Assembly (NCBI RefSeq): GCF_018598585.1
Contig: NZ_JAHESD010000055.1
Span: 1 to 39,450, forward strand
Source of the DNA: Chryseosolibacter indicum
Lineage (GTDB): Bacteria > Bacteroidota > Bacteroidia > Cytophagales > Cyclobacteriaceae
Reading direction: 5' to 3'
DNA: 39,450 bases
In this document: positions 26,058-34,214 of the stretch, piece by piece
How positions within the stretch are numbered: the stretch's first letter is position 1
Layout of the letters: every line of letters starts with the position of its first letter
Notes under the pieces: generated by a model
Told to the model about the DNA's origin: nothing
Seen by the model: the letters and a program-made list of their open reading frames with translations, nothing else
The model's database searches: none
Translations under genes and position numbers: made by a program

Positions 26058-28382
26058 ATGGCTTTCCCATTTGTTAAACAACCTGATTCTATGGACTGTG
26101 GTCCAAGCTGCCTGAGCATGGTTGCTAAGTATTATGGAAGAGATTTCTCGCTGCAAGAACTGAGGAATAGATCGCAGATCGGAAAGCAAGGCGTAAATAT
26201 GCTGGGCATCAGTGAAGCCGCTGAGGCTATTGGCTTTCGGACACAGTCGTTGCGACTTACGTATCATGCCATAACAAAGGAAGCCAATCTTCCGGCCATT
26301 GTACACTGGAATCAGAATCACTTCGTAGTGCTTTACAAAGTGAAGAAAAATAAGCTGTTCATTGCTGACCCTGCACAAGGGCTGGTGTCCTTTTCTCCTG
26401 TAGAATTCAAGGCGCATTGGGTTAGTGGAAAGTTTGAAGAGCAGGAAGAAGGTATAGCGTTGCTCCTTGAACCTTCGTCTTCCTTTTACGAAAATGAAAG
26501 TGATACATTCAAGAGAGACAATGAAGAATTGCGGATGAATACAATCTTCAGGTACATTCTTCCCTATAAGAAACTAATCTATCAGCTCTTCGCCGGGCTA
26601 CTGGTAGGCAGCTTGCTTCAGTTGGTGCTTCCTTTTCTAACCAAGAGCGTGATAGATGTCGGGGTTAATACGGGCAACATTCATTTTGTTTATATCGTGC
26701 TGCTGGCGCAACTCACGTTGCTGCTGGGGCGGTTAACAGTCGATTTTGTACGTAGCTGGATCTTGCTGCACATCAGTACGCGAATCAACATTTCGATACT
26801 CACGGACTTCCTGGTGAAACTTATGAAGCTACCGATGGGCTTTTTCGATAGTAAGAAGACAGGGGATATCCTGCAGCGGATGAACGATCATAGCCGCATC
26901 GAGTCGTTTCTTACTGGACCATCATTAAACATTCTGTTTTCGCTCGTTAACCTCGCTATTTTTTCTGTTGTGCTTGCTGTTTTTAACGTGCAACTGTTCG
27001 TTGTAGTTATCATCGCGAGTGTTCTCTATTCGTCGTGGGTTTTTCTGTTTCTCAGAAAAAGGAAGGCACTTGATTACCGCCGTTTTGAGGTGTCATCACA
27101 AAAGCAGAATGTAACCATACAACTAATTCAGGGCATGCAGGAGATTAAGCTACACGGAGTAGAAAAATCAATGCGATACCTCTGGGAAAGTGTTCAGGGA
27201 AAACTTTTCAAGCTCGGGATAAAGGGACTTTCCTTAAATCAATGGCAGCAAACCGGTGCCTTTTTTATCAATGAGGGCAAAAACATTTTCATTACGTTCT
27301 TATCTGCCAAAGCTGTTATTGATGGGTATATGACATTGGGGAGCATGCTGGCTGTGCAGTATATCATCGGACAACTGAACAGTCCTATTGAACAGATGAT
27401 CGGGTTCGTTCAAAGCTGGCAAAACGCTAAGATCAGCATCGACCGTCTTAATGAGATCCATAAGATAGAAGATGAAGAGCCGGAGTATAAGAATCTACGT
27501 CAGGAGCTTCCCATCGCATTTGCTCGACAGGTTATCGGCGGAGAGGGGTCGCCCATGCAGTCTGCCACGGATCTAGATTCTTTGGAAGGTATCAAGCAAT
27601 TACAGGCAAGGTTCTCATTCTCTGGTAATGAACCCACAGACACTCCCGGCATTATTTTCCAGAACATGAGCTTTACGTATCCCGGAGCAGGCAACGAACC
27701 GGTGCTAAAAGACATCAGCTTGAAAATACCCAGCGGTAAAACTACTGCCATTGTGGGAATGAGCGGAAGCGGAAAAACTACTTTGTTAAAGTTGCTGCTC
27801 AAGTTCTATGAGCCACAACGGGGTGATATAAAGCTTGACCACATTTCGCTGAATACAATCAGCCATCACGTATGGCGGAGCCGTTGCGGCGTGGTGATGC
27901 AGGATAGTTTTATTTTTGCAGACACTATTGCAAGGAATATTGCTATTGGAGCGGATGAAATTGATATTGACAAATTGCAACATGCTGTTGACGTAGCCAA
28001 CGCCGGCGAGTTTATCGACGCGCTGCCCCTTGGATTTAATACCAAAATAGGAGCCGAAGGCGTGGGCATTAGTATGGGACAGAAGCAACGCATATTGATT
28101 GCCCGTGCTGTATACCGCGATCCTGATTTTATTTTTCTGGACGAAGCAACGAATAGCCTCGACGCCAATAACGAAACTATGATCGTTAAAAACCTCGCCT
28201 CTTTTTTAAAAAACAGGACAGTAGTGGTGGTGGCCCATCGCCTCAGCACTGTTCGCCATGCCGATCAGATCGTGGTGATAAACCAGGGCACCATTACCGA
28301 GCGAGGCACGCACCAGGAACTGGTTAATCTGAAAGGAGAATATTTCAATCTTGTAAGAAATCAACTGGAGTTAAACGGATAG
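26058..28382 (+). CDS. C39-peptidase-containing ABC transporter (PCAT) for GG peptides
   Basis: 774 residues. The N-terminal C39 peptidase has oxyanion Q8, catalytic C14 (DCGPSC), H88 (NQNHFVV) and D104 (IADPAQG). A membrane domain of about six helices follows (about 165-465). The ATPase has Walker A GMSGSGKTT (about 566), a signature read as ISMGQKQR in place of LSGGQ (about 670), Walker B FIFLDEA (about 691) and the H-loop AHRLSTV. Known role: cut precursor peptides after the double glycine and pump the cores out. The linker between membrane domain and ATPase (about 478-540) looks longer than usual. It follows the three peptide genes and is followed after 3 bp by the HlyD gene. An outer-membrane TolC-like channel is not in the window. 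Confidence 0.93.
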   Translation: MAFPFVKQPDSMDCGPSCLSMVAKYYGRDFSLQELRNRSQIGKQGVNMLGISEAAEAIGFRTQSLRLTYHAITKEANLPAIVHWNQNHFVVLYKVKKNKLFIADPAQGLVSFSPVEFKAHWVSGKFEEQEEGIALLLEPSSSFYENESDTFKRDNEELRMNTIFRYILPYKKLIYQLFAGLLVGSLLQLVLPFLTKSVIDVGVNTGNIHFVYIVLLAQLTLLLGRLTVDFVRSWILLHISTRINISILTDFLVKLMKLPMGFFDSKKTGDILQRMNDHSRIESFLTGPSLNILFSLVNLAIFSVVLAVFNVQLFVVVIIASVLYSSWVFLFLRKRKALDYRRFEVSSQKQNVTIQLIQGMQEIKLHGVEKSMRYLWESVQGKLFKLGIKGLSLNQWQQTGAFFINEGKNIFITFLSAKAVIDGYMTLGSMLAVQYIIGQLNSPIEQMIGFVQSWQNAKISIDRLNEIHKIEDEEPEYKNLRQELPIAFARQVIGGEGSPMQSATDLDSLEGIKQLQARFSFSGNEPTDTPGIIFQNMSFTYPGAGNEPVLKDISLKIPSGKTTAIVGMSGSGKTTLLKLLLKFYEPQRGDIKLDHISLNTISHHVWRSRCGVVMQDSFIFADTIARNIAIGADEIDIDKLQHAVDVANAGEFIDALPLGFNTKIGAEGVGISMGQKQRILIARAVYRDPDFIFLDEATNSLDANNETMIVKNLASFLKNRTVVVVAHRLSTVRHADQIVVINQGTITERGTHQELVNLKGEYFNLVRNQLELNG

Positions 28383-28385
28383 GAT

Positions 28386-29663
28386 ATGAAAGACCAGCAA
28401 TTGCTAAATCAGGAGTTGCGCGAGATCACCCAATACAAACCTCACTGGATCGTACGCTACGGCAGTGTGACGCTTTTGTATATCATGTTGATGATCATTG
28501 CCGGGTGTTGGTTTATCCGGTATCCCGAGTTGGTTCAAACTTCCGCCCGATTGTCATCGGTAAACATTCCCAAAGAAGTGAGAACGAGAACGGATGGCTT
28601 ACTGGTAAAACTAAACGTATCACAAGGATCACGGGTAAAGAAAAATGATGTAATCGCCTTCATGGAAAGCACCGCCGATCATGAGGCCATCATCCGTTTA
28701 TCAGTTGCGCTCGATTCGATCCAGCAGAGGTTAAGCAAAGGTTCTGCTTCGGAAATATTCCCGCTCATACCGCCGAAAAACATACCGAACCTGGGTGAGC
28801 TGCAAGCTCCCTATCAGGCCTTCGACCAGGCATTTACAGAATTTACATTCTACCAAGAAAATGGATTCTATATCCACAAGAAAGAAATGCTTCTGGAGGA
28901 CATTGCCAATCTCGACAGGCTTAACAAACAACTTCTAGCGGAGAAGGCCATCCAGGAGGAAGACCTGAAGTTGTCTGACCAAAACTTCTCGATGCAGGAA
29001 AAGCTCTACCATGAAAATGTAACATCTCCATTGGATTATCGCAATGAAAAAAGCAAGTATCTGTCAAAGCAGTTAACACTTCCCCAGATAAGCGCAGCGA
29101 TCATCAATAATAATGTAATGAAAAACAACAAGCTTAAAGAGATCCTGGAACTTGAAAACCAAATTGTGCAGCAGAAGAATGTGTTTTTACAAGCGTTGCA
29201 AACCTTCAGGAGTGAAGTAGACGAATGGAAAAAGAAATATTTACTGATGGCTCCCGCCAGTGGCAAGGTGACGTACACAGAGTTTTTACAGGAGAACCAG
29301 TACCTTCCCAATAATAAGCCTGTGTTCTTTGTTAGTCCTGAAAATACTTCCTACTATGCACAGACGTATATACCGCAGTATAACTTTGGGAAAGTAGAAG
29401 AAGGACAGCAAGTGCTGTTGAAATTTCACTCTTATCCATACCAAGAGTATGGCAGCGTACGTGGCAGGATCCAATACATTTCTGACATTGCCACAGACAG
29501 TGGCTATCTTGCCAAGATTGTTCTTTTAGATGGCCTGCATACAGATCATCGTAAGCAGATGCTGTTCCGCAATGGGCTTACCGCACAATGCGAGATCATC
29601 ACACAGGATCTAAGGCTTGCAGAACGGTTTTATAATAACTTGCTGACACAATTGCATCGGTGA
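28386..29663 (+). CDS. HlyD-type membrane fusion protein
   Basis: 425 residues. One membrane helix near the N-terminus (VTLLYIMLMIIAGCWFI, about 28-45), then a lipoyl/barrel-sandwich half (RTRTDGLLVKLNVSQGSRVK), a long coiled-coil hairpin (about 110-290) and the second lipoyl half with the beta-barrel (APASGKVTYTEFLQENQYL ... VLLKFHSYPYQEYGSVRG). This is the family of adaptors that link a type I ABC exporter to an outer-membrane channel across the periplasm. Its start lies 3 bp after the transporter stop, so the two should be co-translated. Confidence 0.92.
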   Translation: MKDQQLLNQELREITQYKPHWIVRYGSVTLLYIMLMIIAGCWFIRYPELVQTSARLSSVNIPKEVRTRTDGLLVKLNVSQGSRVKKNDVIAFMESTADHEAIIRLSVALDSIQQRLSKGSASEIFPLIPPKNIPNLGELQAPYQAFDQAFTEFTFYQENGFYIHKKEMLLEDIANLDRLNKQLLAEKAIQEEDLKLSDQNFSMQEKLYHENVTSPLDYRNEKSKYLSKQLTLPQISAAIINNNVMKNNKLKEILELENQIVQQKNVFLQALQTFRSEVDEWKKKYLLMAPASGKVTYTEFLQENQYLPNNKPVFFVSPENTSYYAQTYIPQYNFGKVEEGQQVLLKFHSYPYQEYGSVRGRIQYISDIATDSGYLAKIVLLDGLHTDHRKQMLFRNGLTAQCEIITQDLRLAERFYNNLLTQLHR

Positions 29664-30069
29664 TCGGGTCTGTGTAGTGGTTGGATGTTCTCACTGAATT
29701 AAACATTTCTTCTTTCCTGTTAAAGGTCAATAGTCATTGGTCAATGGTTATTGAAATTCAATCTACTAAAGAATGCCCTGCCCTATTGTTTTTTTCAATT
29801 GCTTTTGTCAACTATCAACAACTCAAAAAACTATCTACTCTTTCACTCCTCGTTTGAGAAAATTGCACCTGCTATTTACAGGCTGCAATTAGCCTTCGTA
29901 TGGCTCCGCATGACCACTTGATTAATAACCCCATACCTCAAGCCAAACGCGAATAGCCGTGTATCAGGAATACTCTTGATTACAATGAGGAAACCTTTTA
30001 GACTTATAACAACGCGGGTCCCGAAATGCAGATTCCGCGGAGACTGCAATGTTGTAGAAAGTTTTTGCC
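29664..30069. other. Intergenic region after the peptide cluster, two hairpins
   Basis: 406 bp with no supported gene. It holds TCAATAGTCATTGGTCAATGGTTATTGA (29728-29755), an imperfect hairpin built from simple GTCAATGG-type repeats, and TTGCACCTG ... CAGGCTGCAA (about 29863-29888), a hairpin with one bulge. Both could end transcription coming from the HlyD gene. The gene on the other side is convergent, so a bidirectional terminator would be expected. Confidence 0.45.
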
Positions 30070-30483
30070 TTATCCTTTTTTGAGTTCCATAATGACAGAC
30101 TGTAAGGTATTAATACCCCAATGCTCAACGTACTTCCCGTCTTTAAGCCTTACTATGTCAATTACATCAATTTTAATTCGTTTGCCTGTAGGTTCTATTC
30201 CCATCAAGACACCGTTGTGTGTTCCAATAATTGCTTTTCTTGTCGTTACTTTATCGTTCTCTGCAATTTGATCATAGATTTCCACTTTCAAGCCTGGAAA
30301 TGCAGGTCTCAAAATATTATTGAACGTATTCCACATTCCTTCTGCACCATTAGAGGTTGGCGGAGCGGTTCGGTTTATGAAATCTTTATCCATAATTGCA
30401 TTGAACGTTTCCCAATTACATTGTTCAATGACTTCGCTGTTGAATTGCCTTACCACTGCTTTGTTTTTTTCCAAAATATCCAT
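30070..30483 (-). CDS. SnoaL-like ester cyclase family protein
   Basis: 137 residues, one compact NTF2/SnoaL fold: N-terminal helix NKAVVRQFNSEVIEQCNW, then FNAIMDKDFINRTAPP, a conserved PGLKVEIYDQIAENDKVTTR strand pair, GTHNGVLMGIEPTGKRIKID and the closing DGKYVEHWGINTLQSVI. The 'G...G..PTGK.I......I.R..DGK..EHW' pattern is that of SnoaL-like ester cyclases. Most bacterial members have no known substrate. No signal peptide, so probably cytoplasmic. It is convergent with the peptide cluster and separated from the RibD-like gene by 267 bp. Confidence 0.88.
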   Translation of the reverse strand: MDILEKNKAVVRQFNSEVIEQCNWETFNAIMDKDFINRTAPPTSNGAEGMWNTFNNILRPAFPGLKVEIYDQIAENDKVTTRKAIIGTHNGVLMGIEPTGKRIKIDVIDIVRLKDGKYVEHWGINTLQSVIMELKKG

Positions 30484-30591
30484 TAGAGACTGTTTAATTC
30501 TTTGTCGTGTAAAGTTTATAAAATGTATCCGTATATATATAATTATCCTGTTTTTTTAAATGGCTTACAATTTAAAGACACTAAGGCATAC

Positions 30592-30637
30592 GGTTCAAGT
30601 CTTACGCAATGCCTAACGCTTGCTTAAGACTTGAACC
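30592..30637. repeat. Long hairpin between two minus-strand genes
   Basis: GGTTCAAGTCTTACGCAA at 30592 pairs with TTGCTTAAGACTTGAACC ending at 30637 (one mismatch). The loop holds GCCTAACGC. It could be a terminator or a remnant of a recombination site; there is no U tract. Confidence 0.45.
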
Positions 30638-30659
30638 AGAAATACAGGGAAACACACCT

Positions 30660-30756
30660 AGACAGTCGGCACTCAACCTGAATGGGAGCATAGTGTTCAA
30701 ATTATCACATCAATTCGTCGGAACACAAAACTGATGTGGTAGTTTGCCGACTATCT
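30660..30756. repeat. 97-bp nested palindrome overlapping the end of the RibD-like gene
   Basis: Outer arms AGACAGTCGGCA (30660-30671) and TGCCGACTATCT (to 30756), inner arms CACATCA (30706-30712) and TGATGTG (30732-30738). The right arm covers the RibD-like stop codon. Size and nesting resemble the cassette sites further right, but the AACGTT/TTGTTG ends are absent. Confidence 0.4.
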
Positions 30757-31284
30757 TTTCCGTTTGTAATGCAGTTGCGTTAGTCCCGTATCAAATATCT
30801 TTGTTGTTACGAATTCAAGTGTTTGTTCAGGTCTTCCGTCCCGGAAAAGTCTCGTTCCATTACCTAACAAAACTGGTATAACAGAAATTATAAATTCATC
30901 TACTAAGTCGTGTTTCAATAATTCATTTATTACTTCTGAACCCCCATCACAATAAATATTCTTTCCTTTTTCAGACTTCAGTCGTTTGACCAACTCGGCT
31001 ATGTCCCCTGTATAGAACGTAGTCCTGCCTACTTTCGGTCTTGCAGTTCTCGCTATCACATAAACATCCCGTAGTCCGTTGTCGTAATGAGACGAGCCAA
31101 TTTCTTTAAGCACATAATCATAGGTTTTTCTACCAACAATTAATGTATCAATTGTTTGTGTAAATTGTAAATAACCATAGTCTTCGCCTTCCTTTTCAAC
31201 GAGTTTTAAGAAACTAAGGTCATCATTAGGCTTAGCAATATAGCCGTCTAAACTTGCAGCAATGAAAAGTGATAAATTTCGCAT
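30751..31284 (-). CDS. RibD C-terminal/dihydrofolate reductase-like protein
   Basis: 177 residues of the small DHFR-fold family (YyaP/YwjB type). Visible signatures: N-terminal strand LSLFIAASLDGYIAKPNDDL, the NADPH-binding core DTLIVGRKTYDYVLKEIG, YVIARTARP, and the segment KNIYCDGGSEVINELLKHDLVDEFIISVIPVLLGNGTRLF, where GG contacts the nucleotide and P.LLG.G..LF is the family hallmark. Members are NADPH-dependent reductases of mostly unknown substrate. The gene lies 72 bp after the AraC-type gene on the same strand; co-transcription is likely. Confidence 0.9.
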   Translation of the reverse strand: MRNLSLFIAASLDGYIAKPNDDLSFLKLVEKEGEDYGYLQFTQTIDTLIVGRKTYDYVLKEIGSSHYDNGLRDVYVIARTARPKVGRTTFYTGDIAELVKRLKSEKGKNIYCDGGSEVINELLKHDLVDEFIISVIPVLLGNGTRLFRDGRPEQTLEFVTTKIFDTGLTQLHYKRKR

Positions 31285-31356
31285 TATTCTAAATTGTTAA
31301 TGTTTCTGCAAAATTGCTTTTAGAACAACACACGCACTTTGTAAAAATGCGACAAA

Positions 31357-32091
31357 TTAAAGTAGTGATGGCGAAAGTCCTGTATTTCGCTTGATTTCAT
31401 TGGTAAGGTGCGCATGGTCGTAATAACCACACGCAAAGGCAATATCTAATAAACACCTATTTCCAGCTGAGTTTTTGATTATACTCAACGCATGTTGAAA
31501 ACGAATAATATTTGAATATTCTTTGGGTGATAATCCAATGTACTTCTTAAAATTTCGCTCTAATTGTCTTACTGTTGTAAAATTTCGTTTTGATAGTTCG
31601 TGGATACTAAGCTGTCCTTTTGTTAAATGTATATCATTGATAACCAATTGCAATTGATTGTTTGTTCTTTTTATTCTGTTGTAAAAAAATTGGTTCAGAT
31701 AGTTGAATTGGTTGTTAATGATTTTATCAACATCAAATGAATGAAATTTATCAAACTCAACGGTATGGTTAATCATTTCACCTTGTGGTACATAATTATA
31801 GAAATTAGCAAAAGATGCGGGTTTGAGGCATACACCAAGTAGATGTGTATTGCTGTCAATAAAGCTGTCTTTGAATGAAGTCATTGCACCGACTACATAC
31901 GTTTTCGCATACTCCATAGAAACAGAGCCATTGTCTGTCAAACACGTATCTCCCAAATTCATTACTAATCCTGCACAGCCATCCGGAAAATTGCGTTCCC
32001 ATTGCCCGTCAAGTTTGTCGCCTTTCAATTCCCAATAGGAATGAATAAAGGGTTCTAATTCTTTGCAAGGTTTTATTTCTCTGTATTTCAT
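31357..32091 (-). CDS. AraC-family transcriptional regulator
   Basis: 244 residues. The N-terminal half (IKPCKELEPFIHSYWELKG ... NFPDGCAGLVMNLG) is the small effector domain common in Bacteroidota AraC proteins. The C-terminal half has the two helix-turn-helix motifs: LSIHELSKRNFTTVRQLERNFKKYIGLSPKEY, then FQHALSIIK and LLDIAFACGYYDHAHLTNEIKRNTGLSPSLL. It probably controls itself and the RibD-like gene downstream. The ligand is unknown. Confidence 0.92.
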   Translation of the reverse strand: MKYREIKPCKELEPFIHSYWELKGDKLDGQWERNFPDGCAGLVMNLGDTCLTDNGSVSMEYAKTYVVGAMTSFKDSFIDSNTHLLGVCLKPASFANFYNYVPQGEMINHTVEFDKFHSFDVDKIINNQFNYLNQFFYNRIKRTNNQLQLVINDIHLTKGQLSIHELSKRNFTTVRQLERNFKKYIGLSPKEYSNIIRFQHALSIIKNSAGNRCLLDIAFACGYYDHAHLTNEIKRNTGLSPSLL

Positions 32092-32143
32092 ATGATCTAA
32101 ATGTCGTTTTGCTTAACTTGTTTGTTCTACTCGCACAAAAACA

Positions 32144-32347
32144 TTAGTGTAAGTAAAAGCCACGCGACACGCGTGCGTTAGCTTGGGGGGGCAACTCATA
32201 AACTTTGTCTTGCTTAACGTAGCCGGTCACATACGTTTCTTCAAAGAATTTTGTATACTCATCATGAAGCCGTCCTTCAGTCCGAATAATTTCTTGGACC
32301 TCTTTCTTTGTCAACCGTTTCTGATTCAGTGTTCTTCTCTGTCCCAT
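32144..32347 (-). CDS. Cassette gene 1, small hypothetical protein
   Basis: 67 residues from ATG 32347 (MGQRRTLNQKRLTKKEVQEI); longer frames start inside the neighbouring palindrome and are unlikely. It is a basic helical N-terminal half followed by TYVTGYVKQDKVYELPPQAN. No family recognised and no signal peptide. The last residues (ARVSRGFYLH) run into a GC-richer stretch that may be a worn site. Start 13 bp from the site end, as for other cassettes. Confidence 0.5.
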   Translation of the reverse strand: MGQRRTLNQKRLTKKEVQEIIRTEGRLHDEYTKFFEETYVTGYVKQDKVYELPPQANARVSRGFYLH

Positions 32348-32351
32348 AAAG

Positions 32352-32448
32352 TTGCCGCTAACGCTTGTATATAAAACGTGCAGGCACTCCAAATTAATTA
32401 ATTATCTCAACTGTGCCGGCATGTTTTATATACTTGTTGTGGGCTGCC
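32352..32448. repeat. attC-like site S1
   Basis: 97 bp. Left arm TTGCCGCTAACGCTTG then TATATAAAACGTGCAGGCAC; right arm GTGCCGGCATGTTTTATATA then CTTGTTGTGGGCTGCC. Arms pair almost fully, with the G.T wobble 13 bases after AACGCT. Confidence 0.75.
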
Positions 32449-32478
32449 AATCAAGTTGACTTGTCAATTGTTGTCCTT

Positions 32479-32690
32479 CTACCTTGTGAAATCAAATAAT
32501 CTAACTCCATTCAAAACAAAGTTTTCTTCCTTGTCCTCCTTTATCTCATTCCAATTCTTAATCTCCCCCTTGTCGTTGAGTTTTAAAATTCGAAATTCAC
32601 TAACAAAATCAAAAGTTACTTTGCTCTGAATGCATTTTATCAGGGTTATGTCTTGTAAATATTCAATCTTAAATGGAATATTTTCTTTTT
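32479..32690 (-). pseudogene. Frameshifted C-terminal continuation of cassette gene 2
   Basis: After the early stop of cassette gene 2 at 32669, the frame that would be reached by losing one A of an eight-A run (plus strand T8 at about 32686-32693) stays open to a TAG at 32479-32481, reading KENIPFKIEYLQDITLIKC and ending GVRLFDFTR. The stop then falls 40 bp before site S1, the normal cassette position. It is therefore the original 3' half of the gene, lost by mutation, misread by sequencing or reached by slippage. Confidence 0.6.
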
Positions 32691-33022
32691 TTTAAAAAAC
32701 TAGCAACCTGTCCCAGTGTTGTGTTTCTATTTTCCTCCAAAAACCATTTGTCAAGAGTCCAAGTTTCATTTTTGAAATTAATTTGCTCGCTGTGATTTAT
32801 GCAGTCCGCTTGCAAATGGTCATTTTGAATCCCTAAAATTGTTTCTGATCCCGTCCAATAGGAGAATTCATATTGTCCATATTTTATGGTCTGAGTTTCT
32901 TCGTCACCAAAGGAGTCGGATGGCTTACCCAGACACTTAATGACGTCATCCTTAGTCGAATGAATTGATATTGTTCCAAAGATCCCTGACTTGATAAATT
33001 CTTTTAACTCAATTGTCTCCAT
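32669..33022 (-). CDS. Cassette gene 2, hypothetical protein, probably frameshifted
   Basis: 117 residues from METIELKEFIKSG at 33022. A longer frame to 33151 reads through the palindrome and is not credible. The visible pattern (TKDDVIKCLGKPSDSFGDEE ... IKYGQYEFSYW ... ILGIQNDHL) resembles small Bacteroidota/Streptomyces proteins that often act near toxin or cell-surface genes; no function is assigned. The end FLKKRKYSI is created by an extra A in a homopolymer; the unshifted protein would be about 180 residues. Confidence 0.65.
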   Translation of the reverse strand: METIELKEFIKSGIFGTISIHSTKDDVIKCLGKPSDSFGDEETQTIKYGQYEFSYWTGSETILGIQNDHLQADCINHSEQINFKNETWTLDKWFLEENRNTTLGQVASFLKKRKYSI

Positions 33023-33050
33023 GATTATACTGAATCTCTGTCCTTGGCTG

Positions 33051-33238
33051 GTTGCCCACAACGTTCGTGCATGAGGCGTGGCGGGAATAGGAAGCCTTAA
33101 AAATGTATCCGCCAGCTGGCGGAGGAATGTTAAGGCTGACCTGGTCGTCACTGTCCACCGAGACGAAACGTATTTTTTAAAACTAAACTACAAATTTACA
33201 CGAAACCCCGCCATGACTTATGCACATTGTTGGGTGCC
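33051..33238. repeat. attC-like site S2, long form
   Basis: 188 bp. Outer arms GTTGCCCACAACGTTCGTGC and GCACATTGTTGGGTGCC pair through GTGCATGAGGCGTGGCGGG. The centre holds the shared module (GGGAATAGGA ... TTAAGGCTGACCTGG ... TGTCCACCGAGACG) and a perfect 16-base palindrome TCCGCCAGCTGGCGGA. Confidence 0.78.
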
Positions 33239-33245
33239 GTAAATT

Positions 33246-34025
33246 TCAGAACTCAATTATGTACCGAGTTTTATTAGGTGTCTTGTCCAAGGAGCTTTTC
33301 CATGTGTCTCCGACCAAAAGCCCCTTGTCATCATATTGATAGGTCGTCCTAGAGGAAACCCCGTTACTTGATTTCTCTCGCAACTCCATCAATTTTCCAG
33401 TATCGTCATAGATATATGTCAAGGTGATCGTGGTGTTGAAATAGAAATGCTTGGACTTGTTTTCGGTCACTTGTCCTTTGTCATTGTACTTGTACGTTAT
33501 TTTTTCTTCCTTCCCAATGGATTCAGTGGTGGTTTGCTCTTCAATTAATTGTTTTCCCGAGTACTTGTAAAGAGTCACGCTATTTCCCATTGTCCCCGAT
33601 GCCTTAGTTGCCTTTATTTTATTACCGGTTTCATCGTATTCGTATGTCCACGTTAAGTCAATCTTATCAGGATCGAACGACTCCTCTTTAACAAGTTGAT
33701 TTTTTGTATTGTAGGTATATTTTGAAATCCTGTGAATTCTTCCTTCTGTGTTGAAGGTCCTTTCTTCTGTCAAAAGAGAGTTGTCATTATAGATGAACTC
33801 TTTTCTTGTCTTAATTTCATCATTCTTTTTGTCGTTAATTCTTACAATGTCCCCTTTGTCGTTGTAGATGTCAATTGACTTTATAATATCGTCTCCGTCA
33901 ATTGTCGTTATTGATTTTATCTGGAATTTTACAATCTCCTCTTTAGTGATCTCTTGTCCATAGAGAAACGTTGTCAGAAAAATTGTCCCAAGAGTCAGTC
34001 CTAATAGTTTGCACATTCTTTCCAA
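33246..34025 (-). CDS. Cassette gene 3, exported protein with RHS/YD-like repeats
   Basis: 259 residues. Signal peptide MCKLLGLTLGTIFLTTFLYG (Met4 may be the real start). Then a series of beta-hairpin repeats with the YD/RHS form 'Y.YD..G.L......': FIYNDNSLLTEERTF, YTYNTKNQLVKEESF, YEYDETGNKIKATK, YKYNDKGQVTENKSK, YIYDDTGKLMELREK and YQYDDKGLLVGDTWK. Such short free-standing YD-repeat proteins are common in Bacteroidota and have no agreed function. The stop lies 8 bp from the site. Confidence 0.8.
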   Translation of the reverse strand: MERMCKLLGLTLGTIFLTTFLYGQEITKEEIVKFQIKSITTIDGDDIIKSIDIYNDKGDIVRINDKKNDEIKTRKEFIYNDNSLLTEERTFNTEGRIHRISKYTYNTKNQLVKEESFDPDKIDLTWTYEYDETGNKIKATKASGTMGNSVTLYKYSGKQLIEEQTTTESIGKEEKITYKYNDKGQVTENKSKHFYFNTTITLTYIYDDTGKLMELREKSSNGVSSRTTYQYDDKGLLVGDTWKSSLDKTPNKTRYIIEF

Positions 34026-34031
34026 AATTTA

Positions 34032-34209
34032 TGGCACCCAACGTTCGTGTATGTGACGTTGTGGGGATAGGAGCCAAAGTTAAATGACCGTAGGGAATGA
34101 TTTTGGCGACCTGCTCCATCACTGTCAACCGGGACCGAACGTATTCTGAAACACAAGCTACGAATTACTCTGCACCCCCACAATGGCACATACACATTGT
34201 TGTAGGCAG
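34032..34209. repeat. attC-like site S3, long form
   Basis: 178 bp. Arms GGCACCCAACGTTCGTGTAT and ATACACATTGTTGTAGGCAG pair through TGTATGTGACGTTGTGGGG. In gene direction the end reads AACGTTGGGTGCC, which fits the classical GTTRRRY core (GTTGGGT). It carries the shared central module. Confidence 0.78.
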
Positions 34210-34214
34210 TTTTG

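Noticed and set aside
32110-32190. A tenth cassette site between cassette gene 1 and the AraC gene
   Set aside because: It has GCTTAAC at one end and GCGTTAGC at the other, but the arms do not pair over any length and the AACGTT/TTGTTG ends are missing.
32669-33151. Longer start of cassette gene 2 at 33151
   Set aside because: The extra residues are translated from the palindromic site S2 and would not be conserved; METIELKEF at 33022 is the natural start.
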